Source: Streptococcus cristatus
GTDB taxonomy: Bacteria; Bacillota; Bacilli; Lactobacillales; Streptococcaceae
Length of the DNA: 64,000 bases
Direction of reading: 5' to 3'
Assembly: GCF_008369405.1 (NCBI RefSeq)
Contig: NZ_VSJJ01000003.1
Span: 62,001 to 126,000, forward strand
Position 1 is the first letter of the stretch, and each line of letters begins with the position of its first letter. The position numbers were made by a program, and so were the translations under genes. The notes under the pieces are model-generated. The model was given only the letters and a program-made list of their open reading frames with translations, was not told the DNA's origin and ran no database searches. This document shows positions 1 to 9,468 of this stretch, in pieces.

Positions 1-1278
1 CGCTTGCCGCTTGCCAAGAAGCGGATGCTACATCACCAGATTGCCCAAGGCATGGAAGACCAGCTAGGAGCCTCTCTCTATCATGCTCAGTTGCTCAATG
101 ACATCGCCTATCACTACAAGCTGTCCAAGCAGCCGATTAAGTCTCTGGAGTATGAGTTGCATTATCTCGAGGCTACCTTGCAGTTTCATCATGAGCTTTT
201 TCCGATTTATTCGCGGGAGTTTGGCTTTATCGAAAAGACGGATGATACTGATCAGTCAGCGGTTTTGGAACAGTTTGATCGTATCCGCCGGGAGATAGAG
301 GACTTAGAGAGAAAACACCAGAATCACAAAGATTTTCAGCTATTGGTTCTCCGCTTCCTCTATCTGGAAGGGCGCTATGCTATCCGGACGGGGAATTACC
401 AGCAGGGAATGGACAACATCCAGCAGGTGATTGCATCTGCTAAAGAGCTGCAGCAGATGGAATTTCTTCTAGAAGGTTATCGGCAGATGATTTACTATTG
501 CATTCAGACGGAGAATATTCCTGAGATGCGCTATTATACGGAGTTGGCTCTGGATGCTTCAGTTCAGGCCAATAACCACGAAGCTATTGCGATGAATCTT
601 CGACTCAAGGGACTGTATCATCTCATGATTGGAGATGAGGAGCAGTCACTCCGCCATCTTTACCAGTCTATTGACTGTTTCAGCTTGACGGCTTCGTTGC
701 GCTCTAAGTATTCGATTCAGATTGCGGCGGCTCTAGATTATCTGGCAGAGATTGAGCAGATTCGTGGGAATTTCACGACAGCGCTGGCTCATCAGAAGGA
801 GGCCATTAAGTTGACGGAAAATAAAACAGCAGAGCCTTCGATTTTTGCTTTCTATATAGGCTTGGGACTGACTTATTATCAGCTGAAAGATTATGAACAG
901 GCGGAGCGAATCTTGCTGAAAGCGAAAGCAGCTCTGAAGTCGCTCAGCTTTCCTTGGAAGGAGACCCAGCTGGAAGTTTATTTGGCTTTGATTGGCTGCG
1001 AGAAGGGAGATTACCAGCCGGTGCTTGATCTGCTGCGGAAAAAGGATAGTCTCATTAGTCGCTATGGCAATCCGCGGGACAAGGGCTTGATCTACTATCT
1101 GATGGCTGTGATCAAGTATCGCCAGCTGGCTGGCAGCTTGCAGGAAGCTGGTTTTGAAAATTTACTAGCTCAGGACTTTGAAACCTACTATGAAACGGCC
1201 AAGAGTCAACTCAATCCTTATCGTGACCGCCACCAGCTAAAGGAATTAGAAAGCTTACGCCGGACCTTGTCTCAATAA
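1..1278 (+). CDS. TPR-repeat transcriptional regulator, C-terminal part (5' truncated)
   Basis: The reading frame is open from the first base, so the gene begins outside the window and about 425 residues of its C-terminus are visible. The sequence is rich in helical pairs with TPR-like spacing, for example around residues 195-330 where tyrosine and alanine recur at TPR positions. No DNA-binding domain is in view. The first residues resemble the junction after an AAA/NB-ARC ATPase module, as in SARP/LuxR-like activators whose TPR tail senses a ligand or partner. It is convergent with the hut operon and separated from it by a hairpin, so a role in hut control is possible but inferred only from proximity. 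It could also be an unrelated TPR protein. Confidence 0.55.
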   Translation, partial: RLPLAKKRMLHHQIAQGMEDQLGASLYHAQLLNDIAYHYKLSKQPIKSLEYELHYLEATLQFHHELFPIYSREFGFIEKTDDTDQSAVLEQFDRIRREIEDLERKHQNHKDFQLLVLRFLYLEGRYAIRTGNYQQGMDNIQQVIASAKELQQMEFLLEGYRQMIYYCIQTENIPEMRYYTELALDASVQANNHEAIAMNLRLKGLYHLMIGDEEQSLRHLYQSIDCFSLTASLRSKYSIQIAAALDYLAEIEQIRGNFTTALAHQKEAIKLTENKTAEPSIFAFYIGLGLTYYQLKDYEQAERILLKAKAALKSLSFPWKETQLEVYLALIGCEKGDYQPVLDLLRKKDSLISRYGNPRDKGLIYYLMAVIKYRQLAGSLQEAGFENLLAQDFETYYETAKSQLNPYRDRHQLKELESLRRTLSQ

Positions 1279-1281
1279 TTG

Positions 1282-1326
1282 AACATCAAAAGAGGATGAA
1301 AGCAATGTTCATCCTCTTTTGATGTT
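1282..1326. terminator. 19-bp perfect hairpin between convergent genes
   Basis: Bases 1282-1300 pair perfectly with 1308-1326 around a 7-base loop. It lies between the stop of the TPR regulator and the stop of hutG on the other strand, so it probably ends both transcripts. Neither side has a long T tract after the stem, although the stem itself ends in a T-rich arm. Confidence 0.75.
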
Positions 1327-1350
1327 TGTAATGAAGTTTTTAAATCCCCA

Positions 1351-2340
1351 CTAGTCATGTACTTGTGCCCAGACTTGGGTCAGGTAAAAGACAAAACTTG
1401 CCGCTAGGTTGGCCGTGTGGTTATCTATATCGTGAGGGGGAGAGACCTCCACGATGTCAAAACCAATCAGCTTGCCTGAAGCGGCGATGTGCTGGAAGAC
1501 CAGAACAGCCAGATTTGGGTCTACACCCAGCGACTGGATAGCACTGACACCGGGAGCAGCACCGGCAGCAAAGCAGTCAATATCAATGGTTAAATAGACC
1601 TGCTCCTTATCGGCTAGAAAAGCATCAACTACCTTGCAGACTTCCTTATGTCCCATTTGGTACATATCCATTCCAGTCAGGAACTGGATAGCCTTAGATT
1701 TGGCTACAAAGTCAAAGAGAAAGAGATTGTTATTGTGCTCCTGAATCCCTAGGATGAGGTAGTTAAAGATCTGTTTCTGAGCTAAGGTATCATCAAACAT
1801 TTGACGAAAACCGGTACCGGAGTTGGGGCCTGTCTGATCGTAGGGGCGTAGGTCAAAATGGGCATCCATATTGATCACAGCTAAGTTTTGGTCAGGATTT
1901 AGTGACGACTTGAGACCTAGATAGTTGCCGTAGGCTGTTTCGTGACCGCCGCCTAGAACGATGGGGCGGAGATTAAGCTCTCGCAGGCGTTTGACTGCTC
2001 GCGCCAAGCTTAGCTGCAGCTGTTCCAGAGAGCGGTTAGGCCCGTCAATATCGCCAACGTCAAAGACGCGAACGTTTCTACCTAGATGCCAAGGAAGTTT
2101 GGCCAGCTGAGTTCGGATAGCTTGTGGTCCTTCGACAGCCCCCACTCGGCCGTTATTGATATAGACACCCTTGTCGCTCTTGAAGCCAATCAAGGCAAAG
2201 TTTACCCCTTCAAAAGGGGTTAGGCTAGGATCATTTAAGTCCAGAAACTCAATGACCATGCCCCACTTAGCAGTATATAGATTGTCCTCTGGACCTCGCT
2301 GATAGTAACAGTTGTCTAGCTGATAGTAATCTTCTAACAT
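1351..2340 (-). CDS. hutG: Formimidoylglutamase (arginase/ureohydrolase family)
   Basis: Hydrolyses N-formimino-L-glutamate to glutamate and formamide, one of two possible last steps of histidine degradation; cytoplasmic. The 329-residue protein carries the ureohydrolase manganese-binding signatures: GGGHE near residue 131, an NMDAHFD block near 157 and a TIDIDCF block near 252. It is the last gene of the minus-strand hut cluster. A 141-base gap and its own consensus promoter separate it from hutH, so it can be expressed independently. Because ftcD-fchA-fhs is also present, formiminoglutamate has two routes here. The assignment among ureohydrolases (agmatinase, arginase) rests on the hut context. 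Confidence 0.9.
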   Translation of the reverse strand: MLEDYYQLDNCYYQRGPEDNLYTAKWGMVIEFLDLNDPSLTPFEGVNFALIGFKSDKGVYINNGRVGAVEGPQAIRTQLAKLPWHLGRNVRVFDVGDIDGPNRSLEQLQLSLARAVKRLRELNLRPIVLGGGHETAYGNYLGLKSSLNPDQNLAVINMDAHFDLRPYDQTGPNSGTGFRQMFDDTLAQKQIFNYLILGIQEHNNNLFLFDFVAKSKAIQFLTGMDMYQMGHKEVCKVVDAFLADKEQVYLTIDIDCFAAGAAPGVSAIQSLGVDPNLAVLVFQHIAASGKLIGFDIVEVSPPHDIDNHTANLAASFVFYLTQVWAQVHD

Positions 2341-2376
2341 AATTTTGTCCTTTTTGATAACGATAGTTGCGACTTT

Positions 2377-2405
2377 ATTATAAGAGTTTCCGCTAAGCCT
2401 GTCAA
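2377..2405 (-). promoter_or_regulatory. Consensus sigma-70 promoter of hutG
   Basis: On the minus strand TTGACA (2405-2400), a 17-base spacer and TATAAT (2382-2377) match the sigma-70 consensus at all 12 positions. The predicted start of transcription is about 30 bases upstream of the hutG ATG. Confidence 0.85.
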
Positions 2406-2420
2406 TGGCTTTTGGCGGGA

Positions 2421-2454
2421 AAAGAAGCTCAGCTGCATGAGAGCGGGCTTCTTA
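2421..2454 (-). terminator. Hairpin between hutH and hutG
   Basis: AAGAAGC at 2422-2428 pairs with GCTTCTT at 2447-2453, with an inner stem, and is followed on the minus strand by four T residues. It could end or attenuate the hut transcript before hutG's own promoter. The short T tract makes it only moderately convincing. Confidence 0.5.
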
Positions 2455-2481
2455 GGTTAACTTTTTACAGAGTCATCAGCT

Positions 2482-4023
2482 TTAGAACTGAATGCTCAAG
2501 TCCACAGCCTTTTCAACGGCTGCTAGGAATTCTTCGTTTTCAATCAGATCAGAAGCCTTGTTGAGCTCTTCATAGATTTCGATATCTTTATCAAATTCGA
2601 TAAAACGGACATGCTGACGGAAGAGGTCATAGGCCGGTTTGGTTCCCTTGCCCAGTTCATGGTTTTCTGGTTTCAGATCCAGAGCTTGGCAGGCTGCCAT
2701 GATTTCTGTTGCCACGATGCGGCGAGAATTCTTGAGAATTTCAGCTGCCTTGCGTGCTGCAGTAGTTCCCATGCTGACAAAGTCTTCTTGGTTTTCACAA
2801 GATGGGATAGAGTCTACGCTGGCCGGATGGGACAGGACCTTGTTCTCAGAAGCAAGCGAAGCACAAGCATACTGGGTAATCATAAAGCCAGAGTTCAGTC
2901 CTGGGTGTTTGACCAAGAATGATGGTAGCTTGCTCAGTTGGCTGTTGACCAGACGTTCCACGCGACGCTCAGATACATTTCCGATTTCAGAAATAGCAAT
3001 GCCGAGGAAGTCGAATGGCTGTGCCATTGGTTCTCCGTGGAAGTTACCGCCTGAGATGACGTGGCCTTCCTTAGTAATGATAGGGTTGTCTGTAACGGAG
3101 TTGATCTCAATCTCAACCTTGGTCTTGACATAAGCGATAGAGTCCTTGCTGGCACCATGAATCTGAGGAATACAACGCAGGGTGTAAGGGTCTTGGACCC
3201 GTTGTTGAGTGGCTACGGTTGTGTTGCCACTGCCTTCTAGAAGGTTGCGGATATTGCGGGCTGTAGCCAGCTGTCCGCTTTGAGGACGGATGGTATGTAG
3301 GTCTTCTTCAAATGGACTGGTAATACCATTGTGGACCTCCATGGAAAGGGCACCAGCGACATCTGACAATTTAAGCAGCTGGATGGCATCGTAGGTAGCC
3401 AGAGCTCCGATACCTGTCAGGACAGTCGTTCCGTTAATCAGTGCCAGCCCTTCCTTGGCTGCTAGAGCAATTTTCTCGATGCCGGCCTTGTCCAAAGCTT
3501 CTTGTCCAGAGAGCAATTGGCCTTGATAGTAAGCGCGGCCCAGTCCTAACATAGGCAGAACCATGTGAGCCAGTGGTGCTAAGTCACCAGAAGCTCCCAA
3601 AGAGCCTTTTTCCGGAATGTAAGGCACGACGCCTTTATTGAGCAATTCTAGAAGTTTTTCGATGGTAGAGAGACGGATACCAGAATAGCCCTTGACCAGA
3701 GAATTAATCCGGATTAACATGATAGCACGAACTGCATCTTCAGGAAGAGGATTGCCAAATCCTGAAGCATGGGTGCGAATCAAGTTTTCCTGCAGTTGAG
3801 TCGTATCTTCTGGCGAGATGCTGACATTGCAGAGGGAGCCAAATCCAGTTGTAACACCGTAGACTACCCGCTTTTCGCGGACGATGTCATCCACGATTTT
3901 ACGGGAAGCTTCTACAGCTTTCTTAGCTTCTTGGTTGATTTCGCAGATAGCTCCATGACGAGCTACTGCAATGACATCTTCTAAAGTAAGGTGTTCGCCA
4001 TCCAAATTGATTATATGTGTCAT
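2482..4023 (-). CDS. hutH: Histidine ammonia-lyase
   Basis: Deaminates histidine to urocanate and ammonia, the first step of the pathway. The Ala-Ser-Gly triad that cyclises into the MIO cofactor is visible in GSLGASGDLAPLAH at about residues 144-146, close to the position known for the family, and the length of 513 residues is typical. An upstream ATG at 4032 overlaps the permease stop in an ATGA, but its Shine-Dalgarno spacing would be only 1-2 bases. The ATG at 4023 sits 10 bases after AGGAG and is preferred. The gene is tightly coupled to the permease upstream, which suggests uptake and first catabolic step are co-translated. Confidence 0.96.
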   Translation of the reverse strand: MTHIINLDGEHLTLEDVIAVARHGAICEINQEAKKAVEASRKIVDDIVREKRVVYGVTTGFGSLCNVSISPEDTTQLQENLIRTHASGFGNPLPEDAVRAIMLIRINSLVKGYSGIRLSTIEKLLELLNKGVVPYIPEKGSLGASGDLAPLAHMVLPMLGLGRAYYQGQLLSGQEALDKAGIEKIALAAKEGLALINGTTVLTGIGALATYDAIQLLKLSDVAGALSMEVHNGITSPFEEDLHTIRPQSGQLATARNIRNLLEGSGNTTVATQQRVQDPYTLRCIPQIHGASKDSIAYVKTKVEIEINSVTDNPIITKEGHVISGGNFHGEPMAQPFDFLGIAISEIGNVSERRVERLVNSQLSKLPSFLVKHPGLNSGFMITQYACASLASENKVLSHPASVDSIPSCENQEDFVSMGTTAARKAAEILKNSRRIVATEIMAACQALDLKPENHELGKGTKPAYDLFRQHVRFIEFDKDIEIYEELNKASDLIENEEFLAAVEKAVDLSIQF

Positions 4024-4028
4024 AAGAT

Positions 4029-5381
4029 TCATTCTCCTTTTTGTTCAAGAACTTTATTTTTACAAATCAGTACTATATAGATATAGTAGACTGCGCTGGC
4101 GACAAGGACACCGATGAGACCATAGACATAGTTCATTGGATTTTCACCCCAAATCATGACGAGGCTGACTAGAACTGCCAAAATTGGAATGACTGGACCA
4201 AATGGAACGCGGAAGACCACTTTTTTATCTGGATATTTCTTTCTCAATACCAATACGGCTAGAGCAGTTGGGATGTATTGGAAGAAGCGGAAGACTACGC
4301 TGAGAGCCGCTAATACTTCAAATGTTCCTGTAAAGAGTAGGGCGATGGACAAAAGTCCAGAGATAATAATGGCAATTACAGGGGCGTTTTTAGCGTTGGT
4401 TTCAGCGATTTTTTTAGGTAACAAGCCTTCATCTGCAATGGCTGCACCATAACGTGGAACCATGATAGATTCCCCGATGTTAAGTCCAGCAATAGAGATC
4501 AGCGCTCCGATAGAAACAATCCATGCTCCAGCAGGGCCAATCATTTCGACAAAGGCGTCTTGTACAGAGGCATCTGTTTGTAGGATTCGGCTACCTAGCA
4601 TGGCGATAGTTCCTGCGATAATCAGCATATAGAGAACAGATACAATACTGATAGAGCCCAAAATAGCCCGAGGTACATTCTTTTCTGGGTTGCGCATTTC
4701 ACCGGCAACGATAGACATGGTTTCAAAACCGATGAAACCGTAGAAAATGTAGATAGCTGTACTAGAGATGGCTTTCATGATATCCACGCCAGGTTCTAGC
4801 TGAAGAAACGGAGTGAAGTTTCCTTTGTCAATTCCTCCTTTGATGGAGAAAATTGCACATAGACTGAAAGCGACAATTGGGATGAGCTTGGCTACAGTTG
4901 CGGTCAAGGTGAACATTTTGGAGGTCTTAAGACCTGAGATATTCATCAGACTGAGTAGGATAATCAGGCTTACACTGAGCAGAAGTTCATAAGGGGCAAA
5001 GGATTTAAAAGTAATGACAAAAAGTCTCGCAAATCCTGCTGCCATTGCTGACCAAGCGATGATGGTAACCGCCCAGCCTAGGAAGCCAACATTAAATCCG
5101 ACAAAGTCTCCAAAGGCTGCTTTGGAATATTGGAAGGCTCCGCCGTTTTTATTAAAATAACCCGCAGTTTCTGCCAAGCAGACGGCTAGGAGAATAACGA
5201 GGATGGCGGTTCCAAACATGACAGCTAGAGAGGCAGGACCAAGTCCTTTATAAATCTTTTGCGGTAGGAGGAAAATTCCTGAACCGATAACAGCATTGAT
5301 ACCATAGAGAGTAGCGCCAGAAAAGCTGAATTTCGCATTTTCTCGCTCTTGTTCTTGTGCAGTGAGTTTAGTCGCATTCAT
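4029..5381 (-). CDS. APC-family amino acid permease, probable histidine transporter
   Basis: A 450-residue integral membrane protein with about 12 hydrophobic segments and the amino-terminal GSGIFLLP motif (about residues 33-40) typical of the amino acid-polyamine-organocation superfamily. It sits inside the hut operon, just upstream of hutH with a 4-base ATGA overlap to hutH's alternative start. Histidine import is therefore the most economical function, but substrate specificity cannot be read from the sequence; import of another amino acid or an exchange role is possible. A good Shine-Dalgarno (AAAGGAGA) precedes the ATG. A 75-base gap containing a strong hairpin separates it from hutD. 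Confidence 0.85.
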   Translation of the reverse strand: MNATKLTAQEQERENAKFSFSGATLYGINAVIGSGIFLLPQKIYKGLGPASLAVMFGTAILVILLAVCLAETAGYFNKNGGAFQYSKAAFGDFVGFNVGFLGWAVTIIAWSAMAAGFARLFVITFKSFAPYELLLSVSLIILLSLMNISGLKTSKMFTLTATVAKLIPIVAFSLCAIFSIKGGIDKGNFTPFLQLEPGVDIMKAISSTAIYIFYGFIGFETMSIVAGEMRNPEKNVPRAILGSISIVSVLYMLIIAGTIAMLGSRILQTDASVQDAFVEMIGPAGAWIVSIGALISIAGLNIGESIMVPRYGAAIADEGLLPKKIAETNAKNAPVIAIIISGLLSIALLFTGTFEVLAALSVVFRFFQYIPTALAVLVLRKKYPDKKVVFRVPFGPVIPILAVLVSLVMIWGENPMNYVYGLIGVLVASAVYYIYIVLICKNKVLEQKGE

Positions 5382-5418
5382 AATAATGTTTCTCCTTTAG
5401 AGATGTGGGATCCTTTCC

Positions 5419-5462
5419 AAGTAAAGATAGAACGATGATAGGACATCCTTGTATCTTTACTT
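5419..5462 (-). other. 11-bp inverted repeat overlapping the hutD stop
   Basis: Bases 5419-5429 pair perfectly with 5452-5462 around a 22-base loop that itself contains AGGA/TCCT. The hutD stop codon lies in the stem. There is no T tract after it, so it looks like an RNA processing or stability hairpin rather than a terminator. Confidence 0.6.
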
Positions 5463-6056
5463 AGTAGGGATATGGGTCAAACCAGCCCATATAGCAAGGG
5501 GAGCACCCGTTGGCTGGTTACTCGAAAACATTATTCGCAGCTCAGTTTCCTGAGCATCTTTTTCCACTATCAGAAGTTGCCCTGTCTCTAGGTTAAGCGA
5601 TGGCAGGCCTGTTCCTGTCACCGTCAAATCACTCAAGGCATAGATAAATTGAATTGCTTCATCTTGAATAAGCTCTTCTCTATCTGAGATGGTAAGCATC
5701 TGTCCCTGATAATGGTCGCTGTAGATTAAGTTAAAGTCGGTACAAGTCCCCCGACTTGTGATAGGATCACTCCCTTCGAAAAAATAGGGGGTAAAGGGAG
5801 CTAGAACCGTTTCCTCCTGCCGACTGGCATTGTGGAGATGAAGTGTGTGGTCCAGGCTCATGAGAATGCGGTGAAAGCCGCTGAGGTCAGAAAACTGACT
5901 TTCAGCCAACTCCACAGTCGCTGTTGAGAGCCGATAGTCAAATTCCCGCTTGCCATAGTGGCCAGTTGGCGGGGAAAGATAAAGTTGCTTCGTCTTTCCC
6001 CCTGACCAATCGGAAACTTGAAAATCGTTTACTCTTAAAAGGGTTACATTTGTCAT
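5457..6056 (-). CDS. hutD: HutD-family protein
   Basis: A 199-residue protein of the HutD/Ves cupin-like family (characteristic N-terminal WSGGKTKQLY block and Y-RLS-A motif near residues 18-45). HutD proteins occur in hut operons of many bacteria and have been proposed to moderate hut expression or limit histidine breakdown, perhaps by binding a pathway intermediate. The reaction, if any, is not established. The start follows the fhs stop by 12 bases. I see no convincing Shine-Dalgarno in the short gap, so translation may depend on coupling to fhs. Confidence 0.85.
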   Translation of the reverse strand: MTNVTLLRVNDFQVSDWSGGKTKQLYLSPPTGHYGKREFDYRLSTATVELAESQFSDLSGFHRILMSLDHTLHLHNASRQEETVLAPFTPYFFEGSDPITSRGTCTDFNLIYSDHYQGQMLTISDREELIQDEAIQFIYALSDLTVTGTGLPSLNLETGQLLIVEKDAQETELRIMFSSNQPTGAPLAIWAGLTHIPTK

Positions 6057-6068
6057 TTTTGGTATTTA

Positions 6069-7742
6069 TTAGAACAAACCGCTGATGTTGCCGTCTTTGT
6101 CAACATCAATCTTTTCGCTGGCTGGCACCTTAGGCAGCCCTGGCATGGTCATGATTGCACCAGTCAGAGCGACGATGAATCCTGCACCGGCAGAAACTTT
6201 TAGCTGGCTGATAGTCACAACAAAGTCTTTAGGTGCGCCCAGTTTCTTAGCATCGTCTGAGAAAGAGTACTGAGTCTTAGCCATACAGATAGGATAGTTG
6301 GAGAAGCCCAGTTCTTCCAGTTGTTTGAGCTCACGTTTAGCGGCAGGAGTCAGGCGAACGCCTTTGCCTCCATAGACCTTAGTAACAATTTTGTTGAGCT
6401 TGGTCTCAATGGAGTCCTCTTCATTATATACAAATTGGAAGTGATTGTCTCCTTCGGCCAGTTGGACGACTTTTTCAGCTAGTTCTTTACCGCCGGCTCC
6501 GCCATTTGCCCAGACGTCAGAAATCACTACGTCAACCCCGCGTTTTTGGCAGGCGTCATAAACTGCTTGCAACTCTGCTTCGGTATCCAGCGGGAATTTA
6601 TTAATAGCAACGACAGCTGGCAGTCCATAAACATCTTGAATGTTTTCCAGATGTTTTTCTAAGTTTGGCAGACCATCTACAACAGCTTGGACATTTTCTT
6701 CAGCTAGGTCACTCTTAGCCACCCCACCGTGCATCTTGAGAGCGCGGATGGTAGCAACCAGAACTACAGCTGATGGGCGAAGACCAGATGTACGGCATTT
6801 GATATCGATGAATTTTTCAGCACCGAGGTCAGCACCGAAACCAGCTTCTGTGACTGCATAGTCGGCATATTTGAGAGCCAGCTTGGTAGCTAGGACACTG
6901 TTACAGCCATGAGCAATGTTGGCGAAAGGTCCGCCGTGAATCAAGGCAGGCGTGTGTTCCAGAGTTTGAACCAAGTTTGGATGGATAGCGTCTTTGAGCA
7001 CAGCAGCCATAGCGCCACCAGCTTTCAGATCCTTAGCAGTTATTGGCTTACCTTCAAAGCTGTAGCCAATGATGATTTTTTCCAAACGGTTCTTGAGATC
7101 GGTAATATTTTCTGACAGACAAAGAATAGCCATAACCTCAGAAGCAACTGTAATGTCGAAACCATCTTCACGTGGAACGCCGTTGACCTTGCCTTGTAAG
7201 CCATCCACAATGTGGCGCAATTGCCGGTCATTCATATCCACTGCCCGCTTCCAAGTGATGCGGCGAGAGTCGATGCCTAAGGTATTGCCATGATGGATGT
7301 GGTTATCAATGAGGGCTGCCAGCAGGTTGTTGGCAACACCGATGGCATGAAAGTCACCAGTGAAGTGGAGATTGATGTCCTCCATGGGTACAACCTGGGC
7401 GTGACCACCGCCAGCAGCTCCGCCTTTGATACCAAAGACAGGTCCGAGTGAAGGCTCCCGCAGAGCGATAACGGCTTTTTTACCGATAGCAGCCAGAGCA
7501 TCGACCAATCCTACAGAAGTCGTGGTCTTGCCTTCTCCGGCTGTTGTCGGAGAAATAGCTGTCACGAGAATCAGTTTGCCGTCTGGCTTGTCTTTTAAGG
7601 CTTCCAGTTGGCCGGCACTGATTTTTGCCTTGTAATTTCCATAAAGAGACAGGGCGTCTTCAGCAATTCCTAGCTTTTCTGCTACTTCTTTGATGGGCTT
7701 CATTTGAACCGAATTGGCAATTTCAATATCTGATAAAACCAT
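6069..7742 (-). CDS. fhs: Formate-tetrahydrofolate ligase
   Basis: Makes 10-formyltetrahydrofolate from formate, THF and ATP. The ATP-binding loop [10 protein letters not shown] is near residues 65-74 and the protein is about 557 residues with the start chosen here, the usual size. An in-frame ATG 30 bases upstream (7772) exists, but the conserved family start aligns with the second methionine (MVLSDIEI) and neither has a strong Shine-Dalgarno. In the hut operon the enzyme links formimino-derived carbon to the C1 pool, or runs in reverse to yield ATP and formate. Streptococci often carry a second copy elsewhere, which cannot be checked here. Confidence 0.95.
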   Translation of the reverse strand: MVLSDIEIANSVQMKPIKEVAEKLGIAEDALSLYGNYKAKISAGQLEALKDKPDGKLILVTAISPTTAGEGKTTTSVGLVDALAAIGKKAVIALREPSLGPVFGIKGGAAGGGHAQVVPMEDINLHFTGDFHAIGVANNLLAALIDNHIHHGNTLGIDSRRITWKRAVDMNDRQLRHIVDGLQGKVNGVPREDGFDITVASEVMAILCLSENITDLKNRLEKIIIGYSFEGKPITAKDLKAGGAMAAVLKDAIHPNLVQTLEHTPALIHGGPFANIAHGCNSVLATKLALKYADYAVTEAGFGADLGAEKFIDIKCRTSGLRPSAVVLVATIRALKMHGGVAKSDLAEENVQAVVDGLPNLEKHLENIQDVYGLPAVVAINKFPLDTEAELQAVYDACQKRGVDVVISDVWANGGAGGKELAEKVVQLAEGDNHFQFVYNEEDSIETKLNKIVTKVYGGKGVRLTPAAKRELKQLEELGFSNYPICMAKTQYSFSDDAKKLGAPKDFVVTISQLKVSAGAGFIVALTGAIMTMPGLPKVPASEKIDVDKDGNISGLF

Positions 7743-7808
7743 ATTGTTATCTCTTGAGAAAAGAAAGTCCATTCATGGGAAAGAGCGAACTTCTCTTCCG
7801 TTTATCTA

Positions 7809-8435
7809 TTAGACAACTTTCAAAATTTCTTGATAAATTTCATCTGCTAGAGCGCAGCCTTTTTGTAGGAGCTCTTCACCCTTGCTGCGGTAGTCTGCGA
7901 CGAATGCTTCATCCTTGACGCCTGACAGGTTGATGAGGACATTGAGCCAAGCACCTTGCAGGCCAGCCTTAAGGTTGAGAGCTGCTACCCCCAAGTCGCT
8001 GGCAGCATTGGTATTGGACTTGCCGACGGCCTTTTGAGTTGTTTGCAAGGCAGCCAAAATATCTTCCATCATGCCATAAGGTGACTTGGTCGCTTCCTTG
8101 AGGGCTTGTTGCATCGCTTCCCGACGGGCAGCCTTATCTTCCTCTGTTTCCTTAGGCATATCAAAGACAGCAGAGACCAGATTGAAGGCTTCAGTGTCCT
8201 TGTCGATAGCTGCGAGCAGCCTTTCTTGCAGGCGGGCACTTTCTGCGTGCACTTGAGCAATTTCTGCTTCAAATTCTGCGTATTTTTTCTTGCCAAGGGT
8301 TAATTCACAGACCATCTTAGTAAGGGAAATACCGTTGGCTGCGGAAAGAGCAGCGGCAGAGCCGCCTCCTGGTGCAGGAGCATCTGAGCCTAGGACTTTG
8401 GCAAATTCTGTCAAGCTTAAATCTACTAATTTCAT
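7809..8435 (-). CDS. fchA: Formiminotetrahydrofolate cyclodeaminase
   Basis: Converts 5-formimino-THF to 5,10-methenyl-THF and ammonia. The 208-residue protein shows the family signature APAPGGGSAAAL at residues 20-31. It follows ftcD by 14 bases with a strong AGGAGG Shine-Dalgarno, so the two halves of what is a bifunctional enzyme in mammals (FTCD) are here adjacent single-domain genes. Small proteins of this family are sometimes misnamed methenyl-THF cyclohydrolase; the neighbouring ftcD and fhs support the cyclodeaminase call. Confidence 0.92.
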   Translation of the reverse strand: MKLVDLSLTEFAKVLGSDAPAPGGGSAAALSAANGISLTKMVCELTLGKKKYAEFEAEIAQVHAESARLQERLLAAIDKDTEAFNLVSAVFDMPKETEEDKAARREAMQQALKEATKSPYGMMEDILAALQTTQKAVGKSNTNAASDLGVAALNLKAGLQGAWLNVLINLSGVKDEAFVADYRSKGEELLQKGCALADEIYQEILKVV

Positions 8436-8449
8436 AGTTTTCTGTCCTC

Positions 8450-9349
8450 CTAGCCCAGCAAATGATTTTCCAGAACTTGCTTGCCGTAGTCAAAGTCTTC
8501 GATTTGCAGATAGTATTCTGCTGCGTCAATCAGAGCCTTAGCTGGCGCCAAACCAATGACTTCTGAGCCGAGGATTCCAACTCCGTAGCGTTTGGCTTCA
8601 AAGCGAACAGTTTCAAAAACACGATAGAGTGGGAATTTTTCCAGGTTGACCATATTGATAGAAACCTGAGCAATGTTGCGGTCTTCCAGCATAACACCGA
8701 TCGCTTTACAGTACTTGTAGCCACCGCTTGATCCACGGATGATTTTGGCAATATTATTGGCAATTTCCAAATCGTCTGTATCCAAATTGATGTTGTAGGC
8801 AACGAGTGGCATTCTAGCACCAACAGCAGTGACACCAGCAGTTGGGTGAATCTTTCTTTCACCGTAGTCAGGCGCCCAGTCAGGTTCCAAGAGTTTTTCT
8901 GGCATGCCTTCAAATTGTCCTTTACGAACCTTAGCCAAATTTTTACGCTCTGGACGAGTCGCTGCATCTTCATAGAGGAAGATAGGAATACCGAGCTCAC
9001 GGTTGATCCGTTCAGATACAGTCTTCGCAATTTCTACGCATTCCTCACTTGTGATGTCCTTAATCGGTACAAAAGGCAGGACATCTGTTGCGCCCATACG
9101 AGGGTGTTCGCCTTGGTGCTTGGTCAAGTCAATGTTTTCAGAAGCATATTTAACCAAACGGAAGGCAACTTCCTGAATGTTTTGATCGTCGCCGACCAAG
9201 GTAAAGACGCTGCGGTTGTGGCTGGCATCAGAAGAGTGGTCCAAAAGTGTCACTCCTGGCACGCTCTTAGCAGTTTCCACCAAACCGTCAATGACCGCCT
9301 GGTTGCGACCTTCAGAAAAGTTAGGAATACATTCAACAATTTTTGCCAT
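8450..9349 (-). CDS. ftcD: Glutamate formimidoyltransferase
   Basis: Transfers the formimino group from formiminoglutamate to tetrahydrofolate, giving glutamate and 5-formimino-THF. The 299-residue sequence begins with the diagnostic ECIPNFSEGR block (residues 6-15) and carries the conserved histidine-rich DASHNRSVFT motif near 42-51. Start supported by GAGGT nine bases upstream. It is the second gene of the operon, after a 119-base gap from hutU that contains a hairpin. With hutG present too, formiminoglutamate can be handled hydrolytically or by folate transfer. Confidence 0.94.
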   Translation of the reverse strand: MAKIVECIPNFSEGRNQAVIDGLVETAKSVPGVTLLDHSSDASHNRSVFTLVGDDQNIQEVAFRLVKYASENIDLTKHQGEHPRMGATDVLPFVPIKDITSEECVEIAKTVSERINRELGIPIFLYEDAATRPERKNLAKVRKGQFEGMPEKLLEPDWAPDYGERKIHPTAGVTAVGARMPLVAYNINLDTDDLEIANNIAKIIRGSSGGYKYCKAIGVMLEDRNIAQVSINMVNLEKFPLYRVFETVRFEAKRYGVGILGSEVIGLAPAKALIDAAEYYLQIEDFDYGKQVLENHLLG

Positions 9350-9399
9350 AAGATATTACCTCGTGATATCAATAATTTTAATTTATAATATGAACTTAA

Positions 9400-9450
9400 T
9401 AAAGTAGAACCTCCTCTTGAGCCAGGTTGATACCCAGCTCAGGTCGGAAG
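9400..9450 (-). other. hutU-ftcD intergenic gap with imperfect hairpin
   Basis: On the minus strand GAGCTGGGT pairs with ACCTGGCTC (two G-T wobbles) around a 4-base loop, upstream of an AGAGGAGG stretch and an AT-rich segment before ftcD. There is no T tract and no well-spaced promoter, so a processing or stability element is likelier than a terminator. Confidence 0.4.
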
Positions 9451-9468
9451 TTGGGGGACAAGTTTTTC

